A stretch of 64,000 bases of DNA. Source: UBA7803 sp040219935. Its GTDB lineage: Bacteria > Pseudomonadota > Gammaproteobacteria > Pseudomonadales > Azotimanducaceae. Positions 1 to 7,403 of this stretch are shown in pieces. A program made the translations under genes and the position numbers. Within the stretch, counting starts at the first letter, position 1. Each line of letters begins with the position of its first letter. The stretch spans positions 1-64,000 of the forward strand of contig JAVJUA010000064.1 of assembly GCA_040219935.1 (NCBI GenBank), written 5' to 3'. The notes beneath the pieces were generated by a model. That model did not search any database. It was not told the origin of the DNA and saw only the letters and a program-made list of their open reading frames with translations.

Positions 1-67
1 TCGCTCCCGCCTCGTGCTCCTTCAGAATCTTGATGATCTGTTCTTCGCTGTACCGTTTTGCCTTCAT
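1..67 (-). CDS. IS3-family transposase OrfA, N-terminal fragment cut by the window edge
   Basis: The reverse strand reads MKAKRYSEEQIIKILKEHEA from an ATG at 65-67, which is the usual start of IS3-family OrfA proteins (helix-turn-helix that binds the element's ends). A good Shine-Dalgarno, GGGAGGT, lies about 7 bases upstream. Only 22 codons are inside the window, so it cannot be judged intact or broken. The element extends to the left, outside the window. Confidence 0.75.
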   Translation of the reverse strand, partial: MKAKRYSEEQIIKILKEHEAGA

Positions 68-118
68 ATTGAGACCTCCCATCGGTCAATCTATCGGGAA
101 ATCTCTCAGTCAGCATGG

Positions 119-141
119 GTACCTTTACGGGGGTAAGGTCA
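119..141 (-). repeat. Candidate terminal inverted repeat of the IS3-type element
   Basis: On the minus strand the sequence begins TGACCTTACCCCCGTAAAGG, about 75 bases upstream of the OrfA start. IS3-family ends typically begin with TG followed by a C-rich stretch at about this distance from orfA. The partner end is outside the window, so the repeat cannot be verified and no target-site duplication can be checked. Confidence 0.4.
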
Positions 142-217
142 GTCCCCCGCGCCGAATCAATCCCTGCCTCTCCGCCAACGAACACGAGGGGCATTTCGGT
201 CACATGGGTAACACTTT

Positions 218-1039
218 CTAGGGCGCAAGAGTGTTGATCCGCGCTTCCGTCAGCATCTTCCCGTCCTTGATCAACGCCATGGCGCGCCATCCGGCTTCGC
301 CAGGCTGCACCGCCACCGTAAACGTGTCGTCCCAGAAGATCGGCCGGCGGAAGTAGATATCCAGATCCAGCTGCCGCGGAACTCCATCGCGCCACAGCGC
401 GCACAGCAGATAGTGCACGCCCATGCCGCCGCCGATGAGCGGCGCCCGAAAGCCCGCTCTGTTGGCGGCATCTATCTCATAGTGAATGCTGTTGCCCTCG
501 CTGCTGTAGCCCTTGACGGTCTCGGGGGTGAGCGTGTGCGTGGACAGGGGCTGCAGGTCGGCAACGTCCTCGATCACGGGTGCCGGCCGCTCGCCGGCGC
601 CGCCGTGGCCCGTCTTGTTCGGGTCGGGCTTGAGCGAGGTGCGCGGCGCCGAGATCACCCGCTCGCCGTGTTCGTCCTCGAACCAGACGTCGGTGTGCAC
701 CGTGCGCCCCCGCGGCACGTCGGTCACCCGGTCGATTACCCCCTGGGCCCGCAGCGGCTCGTCGAGGCGCGCCGGCCGGTGCTGCACCAGGCGCTGCAGC
801 ATGTTGACGTTGCCCTGGGCAGAGATGCCGTTGGCGATGCCGGCGCGGATGCCGAGGGCGATGAAGAACGACGGATCCACGGTGTCGCCGAAGACGTCGG
901 CGGGCAGGCCGCACAGCGCGAGCTTCTCGGCCTGGTGGTCGCGGCTGACGGCCACCGTCGCTGGCCGGAACCTGAAACCCTCGCTGGGCTCGAACCACTC
1001 GGCCGGCGGCTGGCAGATGTCGATGTCCCGTGCGTTCAT
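218..1039 (-). CDS. MaoC-like (hotdog-fold) dehydratase/hydratase family protein
   Basis: Predicted cytoplasmic protein of 273 residues with two hotdog-type halves. The second half carries the MaoC-like signature IHYEIDAANRAGFRAPLIGG, which in MaoC enzymes places the Asp/His hydratase site over an enoyl-CoA substrate. Here the canonical D-x4-H pair is not clearly present, so the exact reaction is uncertain. The open frame extends to 1150, but that start would run into the divergent gene and the extra 37 residues look non-coding. I therefore prefer the ATG at 1039. It is transcribed divergently from the selenoprotein gene. The family is known; the substrate is not inferable. Confidence 0.7.
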   Translation of the reverse strand: MNARDIDICQPPAEWFEPSEGFRFRPATVAVSRDHQAEKLALCGLPADVFGDTVDPSFFIALGIRAGIANGISAQGNVNMLQRLVQHRPARLDEPLRAQGVIDRVTDVPRGRTVHTDVWFEDEHGERVISAPRTSLKPDPNKTGHGGAGERPAPVIEDVADLQPLSTHTLTPETVKGYSSEGNSIHYEIDAANRAGFRAPLIGGGMGVHYLLCALWRDGVPRQLDLDIYFRRPIFWDDTFTVAVQPGEAGWRAMALIKDGKMLTEARINTLAP

Positions 1040-1155
1040 CCCGCTGGTTCCGAGGCGCTGACGCTGTGAGTCCCTATCCTGCACCAGCCATGGCTTCTCC
1101 GTCGAAGGGATCTTCGTTAGCATGGGTTCCAGATTCACATGCATAGGCAAGGTCG

Positions 1156-2292
1156 ATGGCGAGAAATTTCATGGCGTATCCGGAGCTTCGGCATCCGTTC
1201 GAAGAAGCGCCCATTCACGACTCCGGGCAGGCGACGGTGCTGTACCAGGGCCACACGATCAACGTCGACGAAGCCGGAGCCGGCGATCGGCTGCTGATCA
1301 AGCCGGAAGATCTAGCCCGGGTGAACGGGTTCGAGCTGAAGCCGGAGGGCGCCTGCTACGAGAGCATGTGCATTCCGATGAACGACCGAATCCTCGTCGA
1401 GCGCGACGGCCGGCAGTGGTTCGACCTGACCGCGTTTGCCGACCTCCTCGAGCAGCCCTACGTCGCCGACGTAGAGGAGCGGGTGTGGAGCTTCGCGGAG
1501 ATGCCTGCCAGGCGCGAGAGCATGATGGTCGACGCCATGGCGCCCGACTTCGAAGTGCCGGACCGCCAGGGCAACGTCATCCGCATGGCCGACTTTGCCG
1601 GCAAGAAGGCGCTGATCGTCACCTGGTCCTCATGGTGAGGATGCCAGTTTGACGTGCCCGTGTGGCAACGTATCTACGAAGACATCAACGACCCGAACTT
1701 CGTCATCATCTCAGTCGCGGAGGATACCGGCGGCGAGCCGGTAGCTGGCCCCATATTCGATGCGGCCAAGCCCACCTACGTGCAGGTGATCGACGAGAAT
1801 CACATCATCAGCAGCGCGTTCCAGTTCGTGAACGTGCCGTCGGCTGCCTGGGTGGACGAGACGGGCAGAATCGTCCGCATCGATGAGGGCACCTACGCCA
1901 AGACCCATGAGATCGGCGACGGCGATCAGAAGTTCACCTTCGGAACCGACGTCTACGCGCCGGCCGTCAAGGACTGGGCGGAGAAAGGGGCGGCGAGCCG
2001 GTACGTGCAGTCCGCGGCCACGGTCACCGGCAACATCCGCGAGTTCAGCGCCGACCAGCAGAAGGCGGATGCCGCGTTCCGGCTCGCCAACCTGTTCCGC
2101 GGCCACGGTCGCAGCGACAAGGCCGAGCAGTACTGGGACATGGCCCTCGAGCTGAATCCGGAGAGCATCAACTACTTCCGCCAGAACCTGACGCTGTCGG
2201 AAGAGGGCTCAGCCGGCGAGACGTTCCGCCAGCGGATGGGCGAGTACCTGACGCAGGGTAAGCCCTACTATCGTCCCCTGGACCTGGAGTAG
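1156..2292 (+). CDS. Probable selenoprotein: redoxin (thioredoxin-fold) protein with in-frame UGA, C-terminal TPR-like tail
   Basis: Reading through the single TGA at 1636-1638 gives a continuous 378-residue protein. The UGA is codon 161 in S-S-W-U-G-C, where thioredoxin-fold proteins have their redox Cys, so selenocysteine with resolving Cys163 is expected. Residues about 1-110 form an N-terminal domain with two Cys (GACYESMC). Residues about 125-250 form the AhpC/TlpA-like redoxin domain, with APDF near its start and a cis-Pro region NVPSAAWVDETGRI. Residues about 290-345 look like one TPR unit (KAEQYWDMALELNPES). Likely role: thiol/selenol oxidoreductase or peroxidase-like enzyme. No signal peptide is visible. 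The start could also be ATG 1171. The alternative, a nonsense mutation splitting a Cys gene, is less likely because both halves are conserved and a SECIS-like hairpin follows. Confidence 0.8.
1636..1638 (+). other. In-frame UGA, predicted selenocysteine codon (Sec161)
   Basis: TGA in frame with both flanking segments. It follows Trp160 and precedes Gly162-Cys163. Frame is kept exactly on both sides and no other stop occurs between 1156 and 2290. The position matches the catalytic Cys of thioredoxin-fold proteins. Confidence 0.75.
1642..1667 (+). promoter_or_regulatory. Candidate bacterial SECIS hairpin
   Basis: Outer stem TGCCA (1642-1646) pairs with TGGCA (1663-1667). Upper stem ACG (1652-1654) pairs with CGT (1659-1661). 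The apical loop TGCC has G at its second position. Sixteen bases separate the UGA from the apical loop. The published bacterial SECIS model asks for 16-37 bases, a loop of 3-14 bases and G in one of the first two loop positions, so all three are met. An asymmetric internal loop separates the stems. Drawn by eye; folding energy was not computed. Confidence 0.6.
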
Positions 2293-2304
2293 CGCTGTCG
2301 CGAA

Positions 2305-2970
2305 TCAGGCGTACCTGAGGACCGCCACGAAGTGACAGGCGCTGCCGGCGAGGACGAACAGATGCCAGCCGAGGTGGGCATAGCGAATGCGGTGGTCGAG
2401 GGCGAACAGCGCCACGCCCACCGTGTACGCCAGTCCGCCCGCGACCAGCCACGCCAGCCCGGCAGCGGGTAGGTTGCTGAACAGCGGCTCAGCAGCCACC
2501 AGCACCAGCCAGCCCATGGCCAGGTAGAGCAGGGTGGAGAGCAGCGGTCGACGGTTGCCCGGCAGGCATTTCAGCACCACCCCGACCAGTGCGAGGCTCC
2601 ACACCAGGCCGAACATGGGCCAGCCCCAGTGCTCGCGGAAGGCGCCGAGCGCAAACGGCGTGTAGGTGCCGGCGATGAGTACGTAGATGGCGCAGTGGTC
2701 CAGAACGTGGAATATGCGCTTTGCGCGCCCCGCCGGCGCCGCTGCGCCTGGGCCCGCAGGCAGCGCGTGATAGAGCGTGGACGCCAGATACATCACCAGC
2801 ATGCTCACCCCGAATACCGTGACGGCGAACAATTCCATGACCGGGCTTCCACCTGCCAACGCATCCACCAGCAGCACGGGAATAGCCGCCACGGCCAGCA
2901 GCGCACCTGCGCCGTGGCTGATCGAATTGGCGATCTCCTCGCCTACGGTCTGCTGACGTGTCGCGCTCAT
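2305..2970 (-). CDS. trhA: Hemolysin III / PAQR-family membrane homeostasis protein
   Basis: 221-residue integral membrane protein with about seven hydrophobic segments. It carries family landmarks: EEIANSISHG near the N-terminus, STLYHAL, RIFHVLDHCAIYVLIAGTYT, and HLGWHLFVLAGSACHF at the C-terminus. The His residues correspond to the proposed metal site of the PAQR fold. Bacterial members affect membrane fluidity; haemolytic activity is historical. The frame is open to 3063 but the family starts around the ATG at 2970 (MSATRQQTVGEE). It ends 12 bases from the convergent selenoprotein gene. Confidence 0.9.
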   Translation of the reverse strand: MSATRQQTVGEEIANSISHGAGALLAVAAIPVLLVDALAGGSPVMELFAVTVFGVSMLVMYLASTLYHALPAGPGAAAPAGRAKRIFHVLDHCAIYVLIAGTYTPFALGAFREHWGWPMFGLVWSLALVGVVLKCLPGNRRPLLSTLLYLAMGWLVLVAAEPLFSNLPAAGLAWLVAGGLAYTVGVALFALDHRIRYAHLGWHLFVLAGSACHFVAVLRYA

Positions 2971-3128
2971 GGCGCTGCGACGCAGTGGGGGCCGCTCGTG
3001 GCTGGAATCAGGCGCATTCGGAGTCTCTCGAGTTCGGACGGTGCAGTATAACGGCCGGCGCACCGTCGCCGTGCGCCTTTAGACTGAACATTGGCAGCGA
3101 AGTGCCGATAGTCGTCTAGTCTTAAGGC

Positions 3129-4313
3129 GTGGAACTCCGCCGCAACAGCTTTGCCTCTGCCTCACTGGAGCAGGAATACCAGGCGGAACTTGCTTCTGAA
3201 AAGATAAGGCTCACCCGCATCGTCGTGGTGCTGGCGGCGCTGCTCAATCTGGCGTTCGTGGTGCTCGATCTGTGGGCCATTCCGTCGTCCCTGCTGGAGG
3301 TCTGGGGGCTGCGCGCCGTCATCATCCTGGCGCTGGGGTGTCTGTTTCTCAGCACCTGGCTGCCGCGCTTTGCCGCCTGGTACGCGGTGATCACGGCGCT
3401 GGCGTTTCTGGCCATGGGCGGGGCCATCAGCGCCATGATCTGGATCGCGGCGCCCACCGAGCTCGCCGCCCGGGTCTACTACGGCGGCCTGGTGCTGGTG
3501 ATCATCGGTCTGCATACCATGACCTACCTGAACACGGCGGTGGCTGCCGCCGTGTCCCTGGCCATTGCCCTGATGTATGCCGCCATCGGCTTCGACGAGC
3601 GGCGCGTGGCCGAGGGCGGGAGCGTGATCGAGACCATCGCCCACCTGTTCTTCTTCGGTTCGACCATCATCATCGGCATCGTCGGGCAGAGCTTGCGCGA
3701 CGGCTATGCGCGCGAGAACTACCTGCTGCGCCACTCGCTGAAGCGCGACGTCGAGATCAAGGAGATGGAGAAGCAGCGGGCGTCGTACCTGGCCGAGCAC
3801 GACCCGCTTACCGGGCTGGCCAACCGGCTGCAGCTCGAACGCAGCCTTGGCGCGCTGCTGACGCGGGCGGCGGAAGCAGATCGGCGGGTGGCGGTGATGT
3901 TTCTCGACCTCGACGACTTCAAGCCGGTCAACGACACCCATGGCCACGCGGTGGGCGACCGGGTGCTGAAGGTGCTGGCCGAGCGCCTGCAGCGCTGCGT
4001 GCTGGCGGGGGACGTGGTGGCCCGGGTCGGCGGCGACGAGTTCGTCATCGGCATGCTGGCGGACGACGCCGCCGAAGCGGCCATTGCCCGGTCGGCGGCT
4101 CAGGTCGCGGCGGCGGTGGGCGAGGGCATCGAGCTGCGCGGCACCACCCTGCACCTCACCGCCAGCATCGGCGTCGCCGCGTTTCCCGACGACGGTGCCG
4201 ACATCGACACCCTGCTGCGCGCGGCCGATCAGGAGATGTACCGGGTCAAGAATGCCGGTAAGGGCGGCACGTCGCTCACCCGCGCCTGCGGCGCGTCGTC
4301 GCGGGCGGCCTAG
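3129..4313 (+). CDS. Membrane-anchored diguanylate cyclase (GGDEF)
   Basis: 394 residues. The N-terminal ~190 residues hold about six hydrophobic helices (sensory membrane domain of no recognised type), followed by a short linker helix and a complete GGDEF domain (DPLTGLANR, FLDLDDFKPVND, VARVGGDEF). Catalyses 2 GTP to c-di-GMP at the inner membrane. The active-site GGDEF is intact. The inhibitory I-site RxxD, expected five residues before GGDEF, reads LAGD, so classical product inhibition is probably absent. The start is GTG at 3129. A TTGGCA/TCTAGT promoter-like pair (3091-3120) would place transcription almost at the start codon, so either the message is nearly leaderless or a later start is used. 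Confidence 0.9.
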   Translation: MELRRNSFASASLEQEYQAELASEKIRLTRIVVVLAALLNLAFVVLDLWAIPSSLLEVWGLRAVIILALGCLFLSTWLPRFAAWYAVITALAFLAMGGAISAMIWIAAPTELAARVYYGGLVLVIIGLHTMTYLNTAVAAAVSLAIALMYAAIGFDERRVAEGGSVIETIAHLFFFGSTIIIGIVGQSLRDGYARENYLLRHSLKRDVEIKEMEKQRASYLAEHDPLTGLANRLQLERSLGALLTRAAEADRRVAVMFLDLDDFKPVNDTHGHAVGDRVLKVLAERLQRCVLAGDVVARVGGDEFVIGMLADDAAEAAIARSAAQVAAAVGEGIELRGTTLHLTASIGVAAFPDDGADIDTLLRAADQEMYRVKNAGKGGTSLTRACGASSRAA

Positions 4314-4564
4314 CCCCAGGCGGGGGCGTCCATGTCGACGACGATGACGTCACGGCGGTCGACCTCCGCGGGCACCCGGCCGCCGAAGTCGTCGAGGTAC
4401 TTCATGGTATCGATGTAGAGCCGCAGCTCGGTCTCTGCCTGCCTGCGGTTGCGGAATGGCCCGCGCTCCCCTTCCCGGGTGCGTACGTACCAGGCGCCGT
4501 CGATGGCATAGACTCGGTCTGAGGACCGGGCAAAGCGGGCCGTCTTCGGGTCGGTCTTGCGCAT
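4310..4564 (-). CDS. Small protein resembling DUF6316
   Basis: 84 residues, soluble. The central pattern RVYAIDGAWYVRTREGERGP then F-x-N-R-x-x-A resembles the DUF6316 small-protein family of gammaproteobacteria (aromatic-rich strand, REG-x-GPF, then a helix with R-x-x-AE). Function unknown. It is convergent with the diguanylate cyclase and overlaps its end by four bases. The assignment is from memory of the family pattern. Confidence 0.6.
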   Translation of the reverse strand: MRKTDPKTARFARSSDRVYAIDGAWYVRTREGERGPFRNRRQAETELRLYIDTMKYLDDFGGRVPAEVDRRDVIVVDMDAPAWG

Positions 4565-4654
4565 GTGGGCATTGTCGACGAACCGCGCAGCCGAAGTGTG
4601 ATCAGTTCCGCATTTCTTTGAAAAGCGGATCCGGCGCCGGAGCGGCCACGGCGC

Positions 4655-4927
4655 TCAGGCGCGGTTGAACCCGGCCATGGCCAGGTGCTCGTCGATGGCG
4701 CGCTCCACCGTGGCCTGCACGGCATCATCGAGTTCGGCGTCGTCGAGCTCCGGAAAGTGGCGGCAGACGGCGTCTCGATTGTAGAGCTGCTCGTGGCTGA
4801 GCGACCCGTCGATCACCGTGCCATCCTCGACGGCGTACTCGAACTTCACCCGCACCGGCACCTCGGCGAGCTGACCGTTCTGCTCGATGAGATGGGGCAC
4901 CACCTTCTTGTCGACTATCCAGATCAA
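4655..4927 (-). CDS. Hypothetical small acidic protein
   Basis: 90 residues, acidic, no membrane segment or signal peptide. It begins MIWIVDKKVVPHLIEQNGQL and has an acidic C-terminal helix rich in D/E/L. The minus-strand start is preceded by AAGGAGGC, a strong Shine-Dalgarno, which supports it being real. No family recognised. It is transcribed divergently from the TetR gene and may follow the same regulatory region. Confidence 0.55.
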   Translation of the reverse strand: MIWIVDKKVVPHLIEQNGQLAEVPVRVKFEYAVEDGTVIDGSLSHEQLYNRDAVCRHFPELDDAELDDAVQATVERAIDEHLAMAGFNRA

Positions 4928-4977
4928 GACCAGGCCTCCTTGGTCGAAGCGCTCATGAAGTCATAGACCAAAAACGC

Positions 4978-4992
4978 TGGCACTGGAATGGC
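4978..4992 (+). promoter_or_regulatory. Weak sigma-54-like element
   Basis: TGGCACTGGAATGGC matches the -24 GG and -12 GC spacing of sigma-54 promoters (consensus TGGCAC-N5-TTGC), with one mismatch in the -12 box. It lies in the divergent space between the 90-residue protein and the TetR gene. No activator gene is adjacent, so this may be chance. Confidence 0.2.
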
Positions 4993-5036
4993 GAGAGTGA
5001 CAGCGACCTGGGGGTACGATTCCCGTCGCCGCGACA

Positions 5037-5042
5037 TATAAT
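5037..5042 (+). promoter_or_regulatory. Candidate -10 box for the TetR operon
   Basis: A perfect TATAAT stands 20 bases before the ATG at 5063 in otherwise GC-rich DNA. No good -35 is seen at 17 bases (GTACGA), as is common for repressor-controlled promoters. Predicted start of transcription is near 5049. Confidence 0.4.
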
Positions 5043-5062
5043 GAGGGCCATTAGTCGCCTGG

Positions 5063-5734
5063 ATGCCCAGGATGCCCCAGCCGTCGCCGGTCTCCACCAA
5101 GGATCGTCTGCTCGATGCAGCGGAGCGGCTGTTCGCCGAGCGCGGCGTGCATGCCACCTCGTCCCGCGACATCGTCAGCGAGGCGGGCCAGCGCAACGAA
5201 TCAGCGCTGCAGTATCACTTCGGCTCCCGGGAGGGGCTGATCGAGGCGCTGCACGAACGCCGGCTCGGGCAGGTGCAGGCGGCCCGGTTCGAGAAGCTCG
5301 AGGCGCTGCTCGCTACCGATCCCACGCCCTCGGTGCGCGATCTGATCCTGGCGATCACGCTGCCCGTCATCGAGCTGTGCGGCCGCGACGCTGGCTTCAT
5401 CGCCTACCTGCGCGTGTTCGGGCAGGTGGCCATGGCGCCCAGCGACGCCCTGGCGCACGGCCTGCGTCACGAGGCGGCCAGCGTGCGCGAGGCCGCCCGA
5501 CTGATCATGACCCAGCTCGATCTCCACCCGCGCATCGAGCGCCTGCGCTTCGATGCGATATCGCGATTCGTGATCCTGAGCCTGTCGCAGCACGCCCGCA
5601 ACGACGGCTCGTTCCGCGGCCGCGCCTTCGAGCTTTACTTCAACGACCTCGTCGACGTGGTCTGCGGCATGCTGCGCGCGGACGTGAGCGAGGAAACCCG
5701 GCGCGCCCTGGCGCGTCAAGGAGCACAACCATGA
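5063..5734 (+). CDS. TetR/AcrR-family transcriptional regulator
   Basis: 223 residues. The N-terminal TetR DNA-binding domain occupies about residues 10-60 (DRLLDAAERLFAERG, then the HTH ending in ALQYHFGSREGLIEAL). The C-terminal ligand-binding domain is all-helical with no obvious effector signature. The stop overlaps the ATG of the GST-like gene (ATGA), so the two are translationally coupled. Likely represses its own operon (5063-8339 or further) in response to a small lipophilic ligand; this is inference from family and context. Confidence 0.9.
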   Translation: MPRMPQPSPVSTKDRLLDAAERLFAERGVHATSSRDIVSEAGQRNESALQYHFGSREGLIEALHERRLGQVQAARFEKLEALLATDPTPSVRDLILAITLPVIELCGRDAGFIAYLRVFGQVAMAPSDALAHGLRHEAASVREAARLIMTQLDLHPRIERLRFDAISRFVILSLSQHARNDGSFRGRAFELYFNDLVDVVCGMLRADVSEETRRALARQGAQP

Positions 5735-6768
5735 CCCTGCCCCTGCCGCTTCGCTTCCGAGGTGCCCCCGGCTCGCCCTACAGCCGCAAGATGCTGGCGC
5801 TGCTGCGCTACCGGCATCTGCCCTACGAATTCCTGGTGGCCGACAACGCCGAGAACCGGGCGTTGCCGACCCCCAAGGTGCAGCTCCTGCCGACGTTCTT
5901 TCTGCCGAACTCGGCCGGCGAGCTGGAGGCGGTGGTGGATTCCACGCCGCTGATCCGCCGCTTCGAAGCCGAATTCGCCGAGCGGCGGGCGGTGCCCGAG
6001 CAGCCCGCGCTCGCCTACCTCGATTACCTCATCGAGGACTACGCCGACGAGTGGCTGACCAAGGCCATGTTCCACTACCGCTGGTACTATCAGGACGACA
6101 TCGACAAGGCCGGCAGCATTCTGCCGCTGTGGCGGGAGCCGTCGATGCCGCCGGACGTGCATGCCGAGCGCGCACGCTGGATCGCCGACCGCCAGATCGG
6201 CCGGCTGTACGTGGTGGGGTCGAACGACACCACCGCCCCCGTGATCGAAGACAGCTACCGGCGGTTTCTGGCCGTGTTCGACCGGCTGCTGCAGAGGCAG
6301 CCGTTCGTGATGGGCCAGCGGCCGGGCGCCAGCGACTTCGGCATCTACGCCCAGCTCACCCAGCTTGCGAAGTTCGACCCCACGCCGGCTGCCATATGCC
6401 TCGCCGAGGCGCCGCGCGTGCACGCCTGGACCGACCTGGTGGACGACCTCTCCGGCTGGCCGGCGGAGGCGAGCGCGTGGTTGGCCGTGGACCAGGCTGG
6501 TGAGGTGCTCGGCGATCTTCTGGCCGAGATCGGCCGGGTCTACACGCCGGCCCTGCTGGCCAATGCCGAGGCCCTGATGGCCGGGCGGGAGACCATGGAG
6601 ACCACCATCGACGGCCGGCCCTGGGTGCAGCCGGCGTTTCCCTATCAGGGCAAGTGCCTGCAGTGGCTGCGCCAGGGCTTCGCCGCCCTCGGCGCCGCCG
6701 ATCAGGCGGCCGTGCGCGGCATCGTCGCCGGCAGCGGCTGCGAGCCGCTGCTGGAGCAGCCGTCGTGA
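5731..6768 (+). CDS. Glutathione S-transferase-like protein
   Basis: 345 residues. The thioredoxin-fold N-terminal domain begins FRGAPGSPYSRKMLALLRY, the GST pattern in which a Ser/Tyr near S-P-Y-S-R-K contacts glutathione. A helical C-terminal domain includes RQPFVMGQRPGASDFGIYAQ, the GST C-terminal motif with the N-cap Asp. Longer than a standard GST (~220) because of an extra C-terminal region of about 100 residues. The upstream open frame to 5041 is a shadow of the TetR gene. GTGA overlap with the next gene. Probable detoxification or isomerase role on an organic substrate; the substrate is unknown. Confidence 0.8.
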   Translation: MTLPLPLRFRGAPGSPYSRKMLALLRYRHLPYEFLVADNAENRALPTPKVQLLPTFFLPNSAGELEAVVDSTPLIRRFEAEFAERRAVPEQPALAYLDYLIEDYADEWLTKAMFHYRWYYQDDIDKAGSILPLWREPSMPPDVHAERARWIADRQIGRLYVVGSNDTTAPVIEDSYRRFLAVFDRLLQRQPFVMGQRPGASDFGIYAQLTQLAKFDPTPAAICLAEAPRVHAWTDLVDDLSGWPAEASAWLAVDQAGEVLGDLLAEIGRVYTPALLANAEALMAGRETMETTIDGRPWVQPAFPYQGKCLQWLRQGFAALGAADQAAVRGIVAGSGCEPLLEQPS

Positions 6769-7394
6769 GCCGCGCGCGGCTCGTGCTGTGGGGCGTGCCG
6801 GCGCTGCTGTGGGCCGCCTTCTTCGTCTGGTACACCAATCTGTCCGGGCCCATGACGGCGGCCGAGATCGAGGCCGTAGTGGCCCGGCTCAGCGCCGAGG
6901 GCGGCGACCCGGTGCGCATCGCTACCCTGCGGCGGTTCATGGAGGAAGATACCGGCCGGCAGTTCCTGATGGCCAACCTGCTCGACGCCGCCGAGGCGCC
7001 GCCGGTCCTGCCGGCCACGGGTCCCGGTGCCGATGCGGATGCGCTGCTCGACCACTACATGGCCCACATGTACCCGGAGCTGTTCCGGCGCGCGTCGCAT
7101 CCGGTGTATGCCGGCGCCGTGGTGTTCCAGGCCATGGACGTGGCCGGCATCGCCGGCGCCGAGTCGTGGACGCGGGTGGCGCTGATGCGCTACCGCAGCC
7201 GCCGCGATCTCATCGAGATCGCCACCAACCCCGCCTTCGACGAACGCCACGAGTACAAGCTGGCAGCGCTGGAGAAGACCATCGCCATGCCCACGGAAGC
7301 CCAGATCTACCTCAGTGATCCCCGGTGGCTGCTGGCCCTGGTACTGTTGCTGCTGGTGCTGATCGCCGACCGCTTCGTTCCCAATCGTCACTGA
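6765..7394 (+). CDS. Membrane protein with DUF1330-like domain
   Basis: 209 residues with one hydrophobic helix at each end (residues ~5-22 and ~190-205) and a soluble middle. The middle segment ALMRYRSRRDLIEIATNPAF then HEYKLAALEKTIAMP matches the dimeric alpha/beta-barrel pattern of DUF1330-type proteins, so the barrel is probably exposed to the periplasm or held at the membrane. GTG start overlapping the upstream TGA. It sits between a GST-like gene and nitronate monooxygenase in one coupled operon. No enzymatic activity can be assigned. Confidence 0.65.
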   Translation: MSRARLVLWGVPALLWAAFFVWYTNLSGPMTAAEIEAVVARLSAEGGDPVRIATLRRFMEEDTGRQFLMANLLDAAEAPPVLPATGPGADADALLDHYMAHMYPELFRRASHPVYAGAVVFQAMDVAGIAGAESWTRVALMRYRSRRDLIEIATNPAFDERHEYKLAALEKTIAMPTEAQIYLSDPRWLLALVLLLLVLIADRFVPNRH

Positions 7395-7403
7395 GGAGAC
7401 ATC

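Noticed and set aside
30..221. A 63-residue plus-strand ORF at the left edge
   Set aside because: Antisense to the IS3 transposase and its terminal region; no ribosome-binding site.
1636..1638. Frameshift or pseudogene explanation for the split redoxin gene
   Set aside because: Frame is unchanged across the UGA, the stop is exactly at the catalytic position and a SECIS-like hairpin follows. Kept as the alternative hypothesis but not preferred.
4978..4992. Sigma-54 promoter as the main control of the TetR operon
   Set aside because: One mismatch in the -12 element and no enhancer-binding protein gene nearby; kept only as a weak feature because a TATAAT lies closer to the start.
5041..6768. 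A 575-residue ORF fusing TetR-region sequence to the GST-like protein
   Set aside because: The first ~230 codons are a shadow frame of the TetR gene; the true start is ATG 5731 with an ATGA overlap.
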